From JACVRW01 sp963765135 (lineage in GTDB: Bacteria; Actinomycetota; Thermoleophilia; Solirubrobacterales; Thermoleophilaceae): a stretch of 64,000 nt of DNA. The DNA is taken from assembly GCA_963765135.1 (NCBI GenBank), contig CAVXUX010000007.1, positions 248,001-312,000 of the forward strand, in the 5' to 3' direction. A program made the translations under genes and the position numbers. This document shows positions 54,463-64,000 of the stretch, piece by piece; position 1 is the first letter of the stretch, and every line of letters starts with the position of its first letter. Below the pieces are notes generated by a model. It searched no databases, was not told the origin of the DNA, and saw only the letters and a list, made by a program, of their open reading frames with translations.

Positions 54463-55638
54463 TCACATGCTGTCCTCGCCGTACCGGATCCGGTGCCGGG
54501 CCTCGCGGAAGTGGATGGCCTCGTAGGCGATCACGGTCGACGTCAGCGCTGCCGCCAGCGCGAGCGCGACCAGGGCGTCGACCTCGACCGCGACCGCGAT
54601 CAGCGCGAGCGAGACGATCAACGCGGTCAGGCGCACCCGGTTGATCGTGCCGAGGTTGCGCAGGCGGAAGCCGACATGCCCGCCGTAGTAGAGCGCGATC
54701 CCACCGAACAGGGCCACGGCGGGCACCGTATCGAGCGGCTCGTCGACGTGCGCGATCGTCTTCTTCACGCCCAGCGCGACCAGCACGATCCCCGCGATCA
54801 TCGGCAGGTGCAGGTAGCTGTACGAGTCGCGCGCGATGCGCACGCGCAGCTCCGCGGGCATGCGCCGGAAGCGCCGCTCGGAGACCACCGCGACGACGTC
54901 GAAGTACGCCCACCACAGCGCGCACGCCACGATCAGCCCGAGGATGGCGGCCACGAGCACGCCGGCGTCGAGCTCGCCCGTGACGCCGGCTCCGATCGCG
55001 ACGATCGACTCGCCGAGCGCGATGATCACGATCAGCGAGAAGCGCTCGGCGAAGTGGCCGGGCGAGACGCGGAAGCCGCGGACGCCGAACACGTACGGCC
55101 CGGCGAGGTCGATGCTCAGCGCGACGATCCAGAGCGCGGCCCGCAGCGTGCCGTCGTCCACCAGCCCGGCGGCGATCAGCAGCGCGGGCGCCGGCAGCGC
55201 GGTGCGCGACAGGCGCACGATCGCCTGGCCGGTGTCCACGTCGTCGTTCGCCTCAGCCCAGATGAAGATGTGCAGCCAGCGCGCGGCGGCGTAGGCGAGG
55301 CCGAACAGCAGGGCGTCTTCTCCGAACGCGTGCGGCACGGCGAGTGCCGCGAGCAGGAACGCTCCCATCGAGGCGAACATGAGCAGGCGTTCGACGCCCT
55401 CGTCGGCCGCGATGTAGTTGGTCAGCCAGGCGTAGGCGCCCCACGCCCACCAGAGCGCGACCATGACGAGCATCCCCTGGCCGAGTCCCTCCCAGGTGGG
55501 GTGCTCCGACATCAGCTCCGTCACCTGGGTCAGTGCGAACACGAAGACGAGGTCGAAGAACAGCTCGAGCGGCGCGACCCGCTTCTCGCTGTCGTCCAGC
55601 TGACCCTCCCGAACGGGCGTGCTCTCGGCGACGCTCAT
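54463..55638 (-). CDS. Low temperature requirement protein A (LtrA) family membrane protein
   Basis: This is a 391-residue integral membrane protein. KRVAPLELFFDLVFVFALTQVTELM is the LtrA signature. About ten further helices follow, with AERFSLIVIIALGESIVAIG in the middle. The family was named in Listeria; its biochemical role is unknown. I chose the ATG at 55638; the huge open frame upstream is antisense to other genes. Confidence 0.9.
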   Translation of the reverse strand: MSVAESTPVREGQLDDSEKRVAPLELFFDLVFVFALTQVTELMSEHPTWEGLGQGMLVMVALWWAWGAYAWLTNYIAADEGVERLLMFASMGAFLLAALAVPHAFGEDALLFGLAYAAARWLHIFIWAEANDDVDTGQAIVRLSRTALPAPALLIAAGLVDDGTLRAALWIVALSIDLAGPYVFGVRGFRVSPGHFAERFSLIVIIALGESIVAIGAGVTGELDAGVLVAAILGLIVACALWWAYFDVVAVVSERRFRRMPAELRVRIARDSYSYLHLPMIAGIVLVALGVKKTIAHVDEPLDTVPAVALFGGIALYYGGHVGFRLRNLGTINRVRLTALIVSLALIAVAVEVDALVALALAAALTSTVIAYEAIHFREARHRIRYGEDSM

Positions 55639-55664
55639 CTCGGCGCCTAACTTAAGCAGCCGGT

Positions 55665-56516
55665 CTAGGGAAGGCAGAGCCAGCGCAGCGCGCCGTTCAG
55701 CACGTCGGCGCGCTCCCACTGGAGGAAGTGCCCGGCGCCTTGCACGACGAACGTGCCGGCGCGGTTCGGGAACGCCGCCTCCATGCGCTGCGGGAAGTCG
55801 GGCATGATCACGTGGTCCTCGGGGCCGTACAGGATCAGCGTGGGTGTGGGGTTGGTCTCGAGCAGGCGCGGCGGCTCGGGCGCCTGACGCGGCCCGCCCG
55901 CGTACTCGTAGTTCGCGATCGACGCGCGAAACCGGTCCGCGTCGGCGAACGGCTCGGTCATGCGGTCCACGTCCTCGCGCGCGAACGACCCGGGGGCGGC
56001 CCAGAAGCGCGAGCCGTAGAAGCTCGCGATGTAGCGGCGCCGCTTGTCCGGCGTGTCGAGCTCGGCGGCGAGGCCGTCGGCGTCCTTCGACTGGCGGATG
56101 AAGTAGTCCGCGGCCATGCGCGTCGAGCGCGGCACCGGCGGCGGCCCGCCCTCGAGCAGTGGCGGGATCGTGTTGAACAGGCAGAGCCGCTCGACCAGCC
56201 CGTCGAAGCGCAGCGACAGGTCCTGCGCGACCACGCCGCCGAGGTCGCCGGCGCAGACCACGATCCGCTCGTGCCCGAGTCCGCGGGCCAGCTCGGCCAC
56301 GTCGGACGAGTGGGCCGCGACGTCGTAGCGGTCGTCCGGCGCGAGCGGCGAGTCGCCGAACCCGCGCAGGTCGGGGGCGATCACCTCGAAGCCGGCGGCG
56401 GCGAGCGGCTCGACGTTGCGCTCCCAGATCCGGCGCGTCTCGGGCCACCCGTGGAGCAGCAGCAGTGGCTTGCCGCCCTGCCCGGCGTGGTCGTACGCGA
56501 GCCCGCTCGAAGGCAC
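55665..56516 (-). CDS. Alpha/beta hydrolase, epoxide-hydrolase-like
   Basis: This is a 283-residue protein with LLLLHGWPETRRIW (HGxP oxyanion loop), DLRGFGDSP, and nucleophile elbow CAGDLGG. The nucleophile position is Asp rather than Ser, as in epoxide hydrolases and haloalkane dehalogenases. The His lies in VVQGAGHFLQWE, near the end. The GTG start is at 56516. It is followed 26 bases later by the LtrA gene on the same strand. Confidence 0.85.
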   Translation of the reverse strand: MPSSGLAYDHAGQGGKPLLLLHGWPETRRIWERNVEPLAAAGFEVIAPDLRGFGDSPLAPDDRYDVAAHSSDVAELARGLGHERIVVCAGDLGGVVAQDLSLRFDGLVERLCLFNTIPPLLEGGPPPVPRSTRMAADYFIRQSKDADGLAAELDTPDKRRRYIASFYGSRFWAAPGSFAREDVDRMTEPFADADRFRASIANYEYAGGPRQAPEPPRLLETNPTPTLILYGPEDHVIMPDFPQRMEAAFPNRAGTFVVQGAGHFLQWERADVLNGALRWLCLP

Positions 56517-56556
56517 TTGCGCAACTTACAGCTGGACGCTGGGTTAGCGTCGGCGA

Positions 56557-58750
56557 ATGCGCGTCCTGGCCCTCACCGTTTCGCTTCTCCTCGCGACGCT
56601 CGCGCTTCCCGCCTCCGCCCCGGCAGCCGTCTCGGCCGGAGGCACCGGGTGGGTGTGGGCCAATCCGCTGCCCCAGGGCGGTGACCTCGACGCGATCGCC
56701 TTTTCCGGCGCACGCGGCATCGCCGCCGGCGCCGATGGCCTGATCCTGCGCACCGAGGACGCCGGCGCCAACTGGTCGGCGGTCGCCTCCGGGACCGAGG
56801 CGGACCTCACCGAGGTTGCGATTCCCGACTCCAACACCGTCTACGTCGGCGGCGGCTGCGTGCTGCGGCGCAGCACCGACGGCGGAGCGACGTTCACGCG
56901 CGTGCGGTTCGCGGTGCGCGAGACGAAGTGCTCCAGCAAGCTCGCCCAGCTGGCGTTCCCGACCCCGTCGCTGGGCTACCTGATCCTCACCGACGGGAAG
57001 GTGCTGCGCACCACCAACGGCGGGCGCAGCTTCGCCCGGCGCGCGACGCTGAACATCGGCAGCTCGGTGCCCCAGGGCGGCGCGGCCGATGCCGTCTTCA
57101 CGAGCGAGACGACCGGGCTGATCAGCACCGGCCTCAACACCCCCACGTTCCTGCGCACCGAGGACGGCGGCCAGACGTGGACGCCGATCACGCCGGTCGA
57201 CGGCACCGGCGCACCGAGCCTTGCGAGGGTGCGCGGCGTGAAGTTCGTGACGCCGCTGCTCGGCTACGCCGTGAGCAACGCCGGCGGGCCAACCCCGATG
57301 GCCAAGACCGAGGACGGCGGGCTGACCTGGACGTCGCTTCCGTTGACCGGCGCCACCGGCGTCCCGCGCGCCATCGACTGCGCTGACGCCAACACCTGCG
57401 TGATCCTCGCTGGCCAGCTCCCCGACGGCCCCGGGGACCGGGTGATCTGGACCTCCGACGGCGGCGCGACCGGCACGACGATCACGCCCACGGCCAGCCT
57501 CGCGGCGCTCGCGTTCAGCTCGGCGACCCGCGTCGTCGGGGTCGGCGACGGCGGCGCGACGCTCGCCAGCGACGACGCCGGCCATACGTTCGCGCGGGTC
57601 GGCGGCGTGCTGCCCGGCGAGTTCACCGGCCTGCGCCGGGCCGGCGCCAACACCGTCTTCGCGTTCGCCACCGACGGCATCCTGGCGCGCAGCACCGACC
57701 GCGGGCTCAGCTGGACGGCGATCGGCACGGCTCCGGTGGGCGGGCTCGTCGACCTGTCGTTCGTGAGCGACACGGTCGGCTACATCCTGGCGTCGGGCGG
57801 CGCGCTCGAGCGGACCGACGACAGCGGCGCGAGCTGGAGCGTCGTGGGCGCGCAGCCGACCGGGGCGCGCGGCCTGTTCGCCACCGGCGTCGACACGCTG
57901 CTGGTGGCCGGCGCTGGCGGCGTGATGCGCTCCGTCGACGGCGGCGCCACGTTCGCGGCGGCCGCGGGTGCGAGCCGGCCCGTGCGGGCGTTCGACCGCG
58001 CCGGGAAGGCGCTGGTCGCCTACGGCGCCCGGAACCTGTTCGTGTCGACCGACGGCGGGGCTCGCTGGCGCGCTCTCCGACGCCCGGGGGGCGACCTGAT
58101 GGTCTCGGCCGACTTCGTCAGCGCGAAGGTCGGCTTCGTGGTCCGCGACGACGGCGAGGCGCTGTCCACGACCAATGGCGGCCGCTCGTGGAGGCTGGTG
58201 GCGGGCGCCGGACGCGACGACCTGACGCAGGTCTCGTTCGGCGACCGGCGCCACGGCTACCTGCTGCTCGGCTCGGAGTCCGACTCTGGGCGGCGTGCTT
58301 CGCACCTCCGACGGGGGCCGTAGCTGGCGCCCGCAGGTGATCGGCAAGCGGTCGCTGGCGGAGGTGGTCGCGCTCGGTACGAGCGGCGGCGTGACTCTGA
58401 GCGACGGGCTGGGGCAGCTGTTCGCCACCGGCACCGGCGGCGACGCCGGCGCGCGCTCGAAGCTGACGCTGCGGGTGCTGTCCAAGCGCCGCAAGGCGGG
58501 CCGGGCGATCGTCACCGTGGGCGGGCGGCTCAAGCCCGCGCCCGCCGGCGCCGGCGTCTCGGTGACCGCGCGCATCGGCGGCAGCTGGGTTCGCAAGTTC
58601 GCCGCGGTGAGCGCCAACGGACGGTTCCGCACGACCTGGAAGCTGCGCCGCGGGACGGTCTTCGTCGCCCAGTGGCGCGGGTCGGCCGGCGTGCAGGCGG
58701 ACGGCACGGTGCCGCTCGCGGTCGGGCTCAGAGGTCACCGCCACCGGTAA
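56557..58750 (+). CDS. Secreted BNR/YCF48-like beta-propeller protein (one frameshift near the end)
   Basis: A signal peptide (cleavage near APAAVS) precedes about ten repeats of the type RTEDGGxxWT, the BNR or Ycf48-like propeller blade. The frame continues to a stop at 58321-58323. The repeat VLRTSDGGRSW resumes in another frame near 58290, followed by a beta-rich domain ending at 58750. One base would restore a protein of about 730 residues. The role is unknown; related proteins bind glycans or assembly partners. TAGCGT six bases before the ATG suggests a leaderless message. Confidence 0.75.
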
Positions 58751-58763
58751 CCTCAGCGTCCGC

Positions 58764-61169
58764 ATGGCGGACCGCTACGACCCCAAGACGATCGAGGCCA
58801 AGTGGCAGCGCTTCTGGGCCGACGAGCGCACCTGGGAGGTGACGAACGAGCCCGACGAGCGCCCCAAGGCGTACGTGCTCGAGATGCTCCCGTACCCCTC
58901 CGGCGAGCCCCACATCGGGCACCTGAAGAACTACGCGCTCGGTGACGCGATCGCCCATTTCTGGCGGCGCGGCGGGCACCGCGTGCTGCACCCGATGGGC
59001 TACGACGCGTTCGGGCTCCCAGCCGAGAACCACGCGATCAACACGGGGCAGCACCCGCGCGCATCGACCGAGGCGTCGATCGCAGAGTTCCAGCGTCAGC
59101 TGCGCAGCTGGGGCGTCTCGATCGACTGGACGCGCGAGTTCGGCACCCACGAGCCGCGCGTCTACCGCTGGACCCAGTGGATCTTCCTGCGCCTGCTCGA
59201 GCGCGGGCTGGCCTACCGCAAGGAGGCCGCGGTCAAGTGGTGTCCCAACGACGCCACCGTGCTGGCCAACGAGCAGGTGATCGACGGGCGCTGCGAGCGC
59301 TGCGGCCACCTCGTCGAGGTCAGACAGCTGGAGCAGTGGTTCTTCCGCATCACCGACTACGCCGATCGCCTGCTCGACGACATGCAGACGATCGAGTGGC
59401 CGCGGCACGTGGTCACGATGCAGGAGAACTGGATCGGCCGCTCCGAGGGCGCCGAGGTGACCTTCCGGTGCGAGGAGCTCGGCATCGACTATCCCGTCTT
59501 CACGACGCGGCCGGACACGCTGTTCGGCGCGACCTTCTTCGTGATGGCTCCGGAGCACCCCGACGTGTTCCGGCTGAACGACTCGCCCGAGGTGCACGAC
59601 TACGTCAACCGCGCGCTCAACGAGTCGGTCGAGGAGCGCGGCTCCGAGCACAAGGAGAAGACGGGGGTGGCGCTGGGCCAGACCGTTACGAACCCGGTCA
59701 CCGGCGAGCAGATCCCGATGTACGTGGCCGACTACGTGCTGCTCGAGTACGGCACCGGCGCGATCATGGCCGTGCCCGCCCATGACGAGCGCGACTTCGC
59801 CTTCGCCGAGAAGTACGGCCTCGAGATCCGGCGGGTTGTCGACTGCGGCGACCTGCCCTGCGCCGGCGAGGGAGCGCTGGTCGACTCGGGCGACTTCACC
59901 GGCATGCCCGCGTCCGAGGGCAAGGCGGCGATCATCGACTGGCTCGAGCGCGAGGGCATCGGCCGCCGCTCGATCAACTACCGGCTGCGCGACTGGCTGC
60001 TGTCGCGCCAGCGCTACTGGGGGTGCCCGATCCCGGTCGTCTACTGCGACGACCACGGCATCGTGGCGGTCCCCGACGACCAGCTGCCGGTCGAGCTGCC
60101 CGACGTTCAGGACTACGCGCCGAAGGGCAAGTCCCCGCTCGCGGCCGCCGAGGACTGGGTCAACACGACCTGCCCGACCTGCGGCAAGCCGGCCCGACGC
60201 GAGACCGACACGATGGACACGTTCGTCGACTCGTCCTGGTACTTCCTGCGCTACTGCGACCCGGACAACGACGACGCGCCGTTCGACCGCGATGTCGTGG
60301 ACTACTGGATGCCGGTGGACCAGTACATCGGCGGCGTGGAGCACGCGATCCTGCACCTGATGTACGCGCGCTTCTTCGTCAAGGCGCTGGCGGACATGGG
60401 GTACCTGGGCGTCCAGGAGCCGTTCGCACGGCTCTTCACCCAGGGGATGATCCTGCGCGACGGCGACAAGATGTCCAAGTCGAAGGGCAACGTCGTCTCG
60501 CCACAGTCGGTGATCGACCAGTACGGCGCGGACACGGCGCGCTGCTACATCCTCTTCCTCGGCCCACCCGGCCAGGACGCGGACTGGTCCGAGAAGGGCG
60601 TGGGCGGCGTGCAGCGCTTCCTCTCGCGGCTCTGGACCGCGGCCGCGCAGGCGCCGGCCGGGGACGCCGAGCCCGACGCGACCGCGCCGACCGACCTGCT
60701 GCGCAAGTCGCACTGGGCGATCGACAAGGTCACGCGCGACATGCAGGGTCGCTTCGCGTTCAACACGGCGATCGCGGCGGTGATGGAGCTCGTCAACGAG
60801 ATCTATCGCGCGGGCAATTCGGCGCCCGCGTCACACGTGCGCTTCGCGATTGCCACGGCCGGGTCCCTGATCTTCCCCTTCGCCCCGCACCTCGGCTCCG
60901 AGGTCTACGAGCAGATGACCGGCGAGCGAGTCTGGGAGCAGCCCTGGCCGCAGGCCGATCCCGCTTTGCTGACCACCGAGGAGATCCAGCTGGTCGTGCA
61001 GCTCAACGGCAAGCTCGTCGATCGGGTGCCCGCGCCGGCCGAGGCCTCGCAGGAGCAGCTGGAGGAGATCGCGCGCGGCTCGGGCAAGCTCGCGTCGCGC
61101 CTCAACGGCAAGGAGGTCGTCAAGACCGTGGTGATCCCAGGCAAGCTGGTCAACTTCGTGGCGCGATGA
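58764..61169 (+). CDS. leuS: Leucyl-tRNA synthetase
   Basis: This 801-residue class I synthetase charges tRNA-Leu. HIGH at 50-53 (in SGEPHIGHLKNY), KMSKS at 569-573, the editing domain (FTTRPDTLFGATF), and the WYFLRYCDPDN segment are all standard. A zinc-binding CERCG...CPTCG region is present. TAACCT 10 bases before the ATG is a likely -10 box. The next gene starts inside its stop (ATGA). Confidence 0.97.
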   Translation: MADRYDPKTIEAKWQRFWADERTWEVTNEPDERPKAYVLEMLPYPSGEPHIGHLKNYALGDAIAHFWRRGGHRVLHPMGYDAFGLPAENHAINTGQHPRASTEASIAEFQRQLRSWGVSIDWTREFGTHEPRVYRWTQWIFLRLLERGLAYRKEAAVKWCPNDATVLANEQVIDGRCERCGHLVEVRQLEQWFFRITDYADRLLDDMQTIEWPRHVVTMQENWIGRSEGAEVTFRCEELGIDYPVFTTRPDTLFGATFFVMAPEHPDVFRLNDSPEVHDYVNRALNESVEERGSEHKEKTGVALGQTVTNPVTGEQIPMYVADYVLLEYGTGAIMAVPAHDERDFAFAEKYGLEIRRVVDCGDLPCAGEGALVDSGDFTGMPASEGKAAIIDWLEREGIGRRSINYRLRDWLLSRQRYWGCPIPVVYCDDHGIVAVPDDQLPVELPDVQDYAPKGKSPLAAAEDWVNTTCPTCGKPARRETDTMDTFVDSSWYFLRYCDPDNDDAPFDRDVVDYWMPVDQYIGGVEHAILHLMYARFFVKALADMGYLGVQEPFARLFTQGMILRDGDKMSKSKGNVVSPQSVIDQYGADTARCYILFLGPPGQDADWSEKGVGGVQRFLSRLWTAAAQAPAGDAEPDATAPTDLLRKSHWAIDKVTRDMQGRFAFNTAIAAVMELVNEIYRAGNSAPASHVRFAIATAGSLIFPFAPHLGSEVYEQMTGERVWEQPWPQADPALLTTEEIQLVVQLNGKLVDRVPAPAEASQEQLEEIARGSGKLASRLNGKEVVKTVVIPGKLVNFVAR

Positions 61170-61585
61170 ACGCCCAACCCCCACCGCGGCGGCCGCTCTC
61201 GCTCGGTCCGTTGGTCGCGTCGGTCGGCGCCGTGCTCTTGATCGTCAGCCTGTTCCTCGACTGGTACGACCAGATCACCGGCTTCACGGTGTTCGAGTTC
61301 CTCGACCTGCTGCTGGTGCTGCTCGCGCTCGCGACGATCGCTTCGCTGGCCGACAGCGTGGGCGTGTCGGTGGGGCCGAAGCCCACGCCCGGGGTCTCGC
61401 TGGCGGTCGCCATCTTCACCGTGTTCGTTGTCGCCTCGCAGGTGATCAACGACCCGCCCGCCGTGGCCGGGGGTGGGCCCGACCGGGACCTCGGCATCTG
61501 GCTCGCGCTGGGAGGATCGGTGCTGATGGTGATCGGAGCCGTGCTCGCCTACGCCCGCATTTCGCTCGCGGTGGACAAGCGCTGA
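61166..61585 (+). CDS. Four-helix membrane protein
   Basis: This is a 139-residue protein with a Pro-rich basic start and four hydrophobic helices (about 12-35, 43-65, 75-92, 110-132). WYDQITGFTVFEFLDLLL suggests the small actinobacterial membrane families of unknown function. Its start overlaps the leuS stop by four bases. Confidence 0.65.
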   Translation: MNAQPPPRRPLSLGPLVASVGAVLLIVSLFLDWYDQITGFTVFEFLDLLLVLLALATIASLADSVGVSVGPKPTPGVSLAVAIFTVFVVASQVINDPPAVAGGGPDRDLGIWLALGGSVLMVIGAVLAYARISLAVDKR

Positions 61586-61590
61586 TCCAG

Positions 61591-62010
61591 GTGGCGGTCA
61601 TCGGCCCTGGCGACGAGCCGACCGTCGCCGCGGCCGAGGTCGGCCGGCTGCTCGCCGAACAAGGCGTCACGCTGGTCTGCGGGGGCCGGGGCGGCGCCAT
61701 GGAGGCGGCCTGTCGCGGCGCTAAGGAGGCCGACGGACTGACCGTCGGGATCCTGCCCGGCTCCGATCGGTCCGACGCGAACCCGTTCGTCGACATCGTG
61801 CTGCCCACCGGGCTCGGCGAGGCCCGCAACGCCCTCGTCGTGGGGGCGGCGGACGTCGTGATCGCGATCGGAGGCGGCTACGGCACGCTCTCCGAGATCG
61901 CGCTGGCACTGAAGGCGGGCAAGCGCGTGATCGGGCTCGGGACGTGGGAGATCGAGGGCGTGGTCGCGGCCGAGGACCCCGAAGCGGCCGTGGCGGCGGC
62001 GCTGTCCTAG
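61591..62010 (+). CDS. TIGR00725/LOG-like Rossmann-fold protein
   Basis: This is a 139-residue protein with VAVIGPGDEPT, LVCGGRGGAMEAACRGAK and IAIGGGYGTLSEIALAL. The GGGYGTLSE motif corresponds to the PGGxGTxxE of LOG/lysine-decarboxylase-like nucleotide-binding proteins. It is smaller than true LOG enzymes. It starts at GTG 61591, five bases after the previous gene. Confidence 0.82.
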   Translation: MAVIGPGDEPTVAAAEVGRLLAEQGVTLVCGGRGGAMEAACRGAKEADGLTVGILPGSDRSDANPFVDIVLPTGLGEARNALVVGAADVVIAIGGGYGTLSEIALALKAGKRVIGLGTWEIEGVVAAEDPEAAVAAALS

Positions 62011-63491
62011 ACTCGCCGCGCATCGCCTCCCAGTCAGACACCCCCTATCTGGACGCGCTGCGCGACTTCGCCGAGCGCGATCCGGTGCGGCTCCACGTGC
62101 CAGGCCACAAGGGCGGCGCGGGCGCCGACGCGCGCCTCGTCGACGCGATCGGCGAGCGGGCGCTCGCGCTCGACATCCCGGCGCTGATGTGGGGCATCGA
62201 CGTCGGAGTGGAGCCGACGCCGTTCGAGCAGTCGCAGCGGCTGGCCGCCGAGGCGTGGGGGGCGCGGCGCACCTGGTTCCTCGTCAACGGCGCCTCGCAG
62301 GGCAACCACGTGGCTCTGCTCACGCTCGCCCACGGCGGCGACAGCATCGTGCTCCAGCGCAACGCGCACTCGAGCACCGTCGATGCGCTGGTGCTGTCCG
62401 GGCTGCGCCCGACGTTCGCGGCGCCCGAGCTCGATCCCGACCTGCACATCGCCCACGGCCTGCGCCCGGAGACGCTCGACCGCGCGCTGGCGGAGACGCC
62501 GGGCGCCGCGGGCGCGGCGATCGTGTCGCCGACCTACTTCGGCGCCGTGGCGGACGTGGCGGCGCTGGCGGAGGTCGCCCACGGGCACGGGGTGCCGCTG
62601 ATCGTGGACGAGTCGTGGGGAGCGCACCTGGCCTTCAGCGACGAGCTCCCCGAGCACGCCCTGGGGCTCGGGGCCGACCTGGTCATCTCGAGCATCCACA
62701 AGATCGTCGGCAGCCTCACGCAGTCGGCGATGGTGCACCTCGGGCAGGGCGACCTGATCGACGAGGAGGTGGTCGATCGGTGCGTGACACTGGTCGAGTC
62801 GACCAGCCCCAACGCCCTGCTCGGCGCCTCGCTCGACAGCGCCCGGCGCTCGGCGGTGATCGACGGGCAGTCGCTGCTCGAGCGGTCCCTGCGCGGGCTC
62901 GCGCTCACCCGCGAGGCGGTCCGCGAGGTGCCCGGCCTGGACGTGCTCGACGAGCGGCTGGTGGGCGCCGCCGGCGTGTTCGCTTACGACCCGCTGCGGC
63001 TCACGGTGGACGTGCGCGGCACGCGCACGAGCGGCTACGAGCTGGCCCGCCTGCTGCGCGAGCAGGACGTGCACGTGGAGCTGGCCGGCGAGAACGTGAT
63101 GGTGGCGGTGTTCGGCATGGGGGAGGACACGGCGGCCACGGGCGAGCGGCTGGTCGCGGCGCTGCACCGCGCGGTCGAGGAGCTGAGCGCGCACGAGCGC
63201 GATCCCGAGCCCGAGGTGTTCGCGCCGCCGCCGCCGTGGGGTGAGCTGGCGATGTCGCCGCGCGAGGCGTTCCTCTCGCCCCAGAAGGTGGTCCCGGTCA
63301 GCGACGCCGTCGGGAGGGTGGCCGCCGAGTCGCTCGCCGCCTACCCGCCCGGCATCCCCAACGTGCTCCCCGGCGAGCGCCTCACCGCCGAGACGCTCGA
63401 CTACATCCAGCAGACGATCGACCACGGCGGCTCGCTGCGGGGCGCGAGCGACCGCTCGCTGCACACGCTGCGGGTGGTCGCCGAGGACTAG
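61944..63491 (+). CDS. Orn/Lys/Arg decarboxylase family PLP enzyme
   Basis: This is a fold-type-I PLP enzyme. RLHVPGHKGG is the family opening, FLVNGASQGNHVALL the cofactor region, and SSIHKIVGSLTQSA holds the PLP lysine (about residue 253 from this start). IVDESWGAHLAF holds the Asp that contacts the pyridine nitrogen. A small C-terminal domain follows. It could decarboxylate arginine, lysine or ornithine. The start is uncertain. Homology begins near 62025, but no ATG, GTG or TTG lies between 61947 and there, so GTG 61944 (67-base overlap with the previous gene) is given by default. Confidence 0.85.
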   Translation: MGDRGRGRGRGPRSGRGGGAVLDSPRIASQSDTPYLDALRDFAERDPVRLHVPGHKGGAGADARLVDAIGERALALDIPALMWGIDVGVEPTPFEQSQRLAAEAWGARRTWFLVNGASQGNHVALLTLAHGGDSIVLQRNAHSSTVDALVLSGLRPTFAAPELDPDLHIAHGLRPETLDRALAETPGAAGAAIVSPTYFGAVADVAALAEVAHGHGVPLIVDESWGAHLAFSDELPEHALGLGADLVISSIHKIVGSLTQSAMVHLGQGDLIDEEVVDRCVTLVESTSPNALLGASLDSARRSAVIDGQSLLERSLRGLALTREAVREVPGLDVLDERLVGAAGVFAYDPLRLTVDVRGTRTSGYELARLLREQDVHVELAGENVMVAVFGMGEDTAATGERLVAALHRAVEELSAHERDPEPEVFAPPPPWGELAMSPREAFLSPQKVVPVSDAVGRVAAESLAAYPPGIPNVLPGERLTAETLDYIQQTIDHGGSLRGASDRSLHTLRVVAED

Positions 63492-64000
63492 CCCGCGACC
63501 CGCTCGCGCCGGATCGCCTGCATCAGGCAGTGCGCGCCGCCGCCGCCGAGCGTGAACGCGGAGAGCTCGGGGTCGTAGACGGTCAGGCCGAGCGCGCGCA
63601 GGCGCTCGTTGAGGTCCTTGGACTCGGCGGTCGAGAGGATGCGGTCGCCGCCCAGGCAGACGCCGTTGACGCCGAGCTTGAGGGCCGCGGCGAGGGTGAC
63701 CGGGACGATCTCGACGTTCTTCGACTCGAGCCAGCTCACGAAGCCGTTGGAGGCCTGCTCGACGCAGACCGCGGCGAGCTTCTCGCCGAGCATGCAGGCG
63801 AGCACGTCGATGTGGAGGAAGTGGGGCGGGATGCGCTCTACGCGGACCTCCCAGCCCTGCTCCTCGAGCCAGCCGGCCACCTGGCGCGCGGCCTGCTCCT
63901 GGGTGCGCTCCTCGCCGGTGCCGATCGCGGCGACGCCGGGCTCGACGATCATGAAGTCGCCGCCCTCGAGCGAGCCGGCGGTGACCATGTTGGCGATCGG
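63488..64000 (-). CDS. Arginine deiminase/amidinotransferase-type hydrolase (partial)
   Basis: The C-terminal 170 or so residues of a pentein-fold enzyme; the start lies beyond the window. GSLEGGDFMI, HFLHIDVLACML (catalytic His), and GGGGAHCLMQAIRR (catalytic Cys near the end) match the dimethylarginine dimethylaminohydrolase/arginine deiminase group. Its stop overlaps the end of the convergent decarboxylase by four bases. Beside an Orn/Lys/Arg decarboxylase this suggests arginine or polyamine metabolism. Confidence 0.82.
   Translation of the reverse strand, partial: PIANMVTAGSLEGGDFMIVEPGVAAIGTGEERTQEQAARQVAGWLEEQGWEVRVERIPPHFLHIDVLACMLGEKLAAVCVEQASNGFVSWLESKNVEIVPVTLAAALKLGVNGVCLGGDRILSTAESKDLNERLRALGLTVYDPELSAFTLGGGGAHCLMQAIRRERVAG

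Noticed and set aside
56511..56530. TTGCGCAACTTA upstream of the epoxide-hydrolase-like gene as another HxlR site
   Set aside because: It shares GCAACT, but the other arm and the spacing differ from the two convincing sites.
54463..58707. A 1414-residue minus-strand frame spanning LtrA and regions upstream
   Set aside because: Only the last 391 residues (LtrA) look like protein; the rest is antisense to the BNR gene and to the epoxide-hydrolase-like gene in another frame.

Overview
The window is very GC-rich with the codon use and gene order of an actinobacterium. Class Thermoleophilia (Solirubrobacterales-like) is the best guess, from the tig-clpP-clpX, valS-folC, mreBCD-mrdA-rodA-rng, rplU-rpmA-obgE-proB and proA-nadD-rsfS blocks and from the secreted repeat and FecR-like proteins. 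This is an inference from gene content, not a phylogeny. There are no rRNA genes, CRISPR arrays or insertion sequences, and one tRNA gene (Ala, anticodon GGC).

Layout. 1-8.5 kb: a minus-strand operon (CYTH protein, arylsulfatase, formylglycine-generating enzyme, DUF6325, SHOCT protein) diverges from a large LuxR-type ATPase regulator carrying two frameshifts. Three ATCACCC/GGGTGA inverted repeats lie in the cluster's promoter regions. 8.5-13.7 kb: two membrane proteins, then tig, clpP, clpX and a SRPBCC protein. 14-18 kb: surface locus 1, a Pro/Ala-rich repeat protein followed by a membrane protein with two peptidoglycan-binding domains outside and a degenerate serine-recombinase domain inside. 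18-33 kb: housekeeping genes (valS, folC, ndk, maf) and the cell-elongation operon mreB-mreC-mreD-mrdA-rodA, then rng. 33-41 kb: small genes, a DMT transporter, a PadR regulator, rplU, rpmA, DUF1028, obgE and proB. 40.5-45.3 kb: an accessory block (MATE pump, HxlR regulator, CoA-transferase pair, MFS pump) separates proB from proA. 45.4-47.8 kb: proA-nadD-rsfS-tRNA-Ala and a terminator. 47.8-53.8 kb: surface locus 2, with two small secreted proteins, a soluble degenerate serine recombinase, a second Pro-rich surface protein, and badly frameshifted FN3/FecR and CHASE2/HD-GYP genes. 53.8-64 kb: DUF47, LtrA, an epoxide-hydrolase-like protein, a BNR-repeat protein, leuS, a LOG-like protein, a PLP decarboxylase and a partial amidinotransferase-type gene.

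The most unusual content is the pairing, seen twice, of a Pro-rich protein with a C-terminal membrane segment ending in Glu-Arg-Pro-Gly and, 70-75 bases downstream on the same strand, a protein of the small serine-recombinase family that has lost its catalytic serine and most of the active-site Arg/Asp residues. In locus 1 the dead recombinase is tethered to the membrane behind peptidoglycan-binding domains. A near-identical 13-base motif lies in three promoter regions of these loci. I propose that the dead recombinases are DNA-binding regulators of surface proteins, one of them a possible cell-wall sensor.

About ten accessory genes carry single-base frameshifts, while the essential genes are all intact. 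Sequencing error and real gene decay cannot be separated from the sequence alone.
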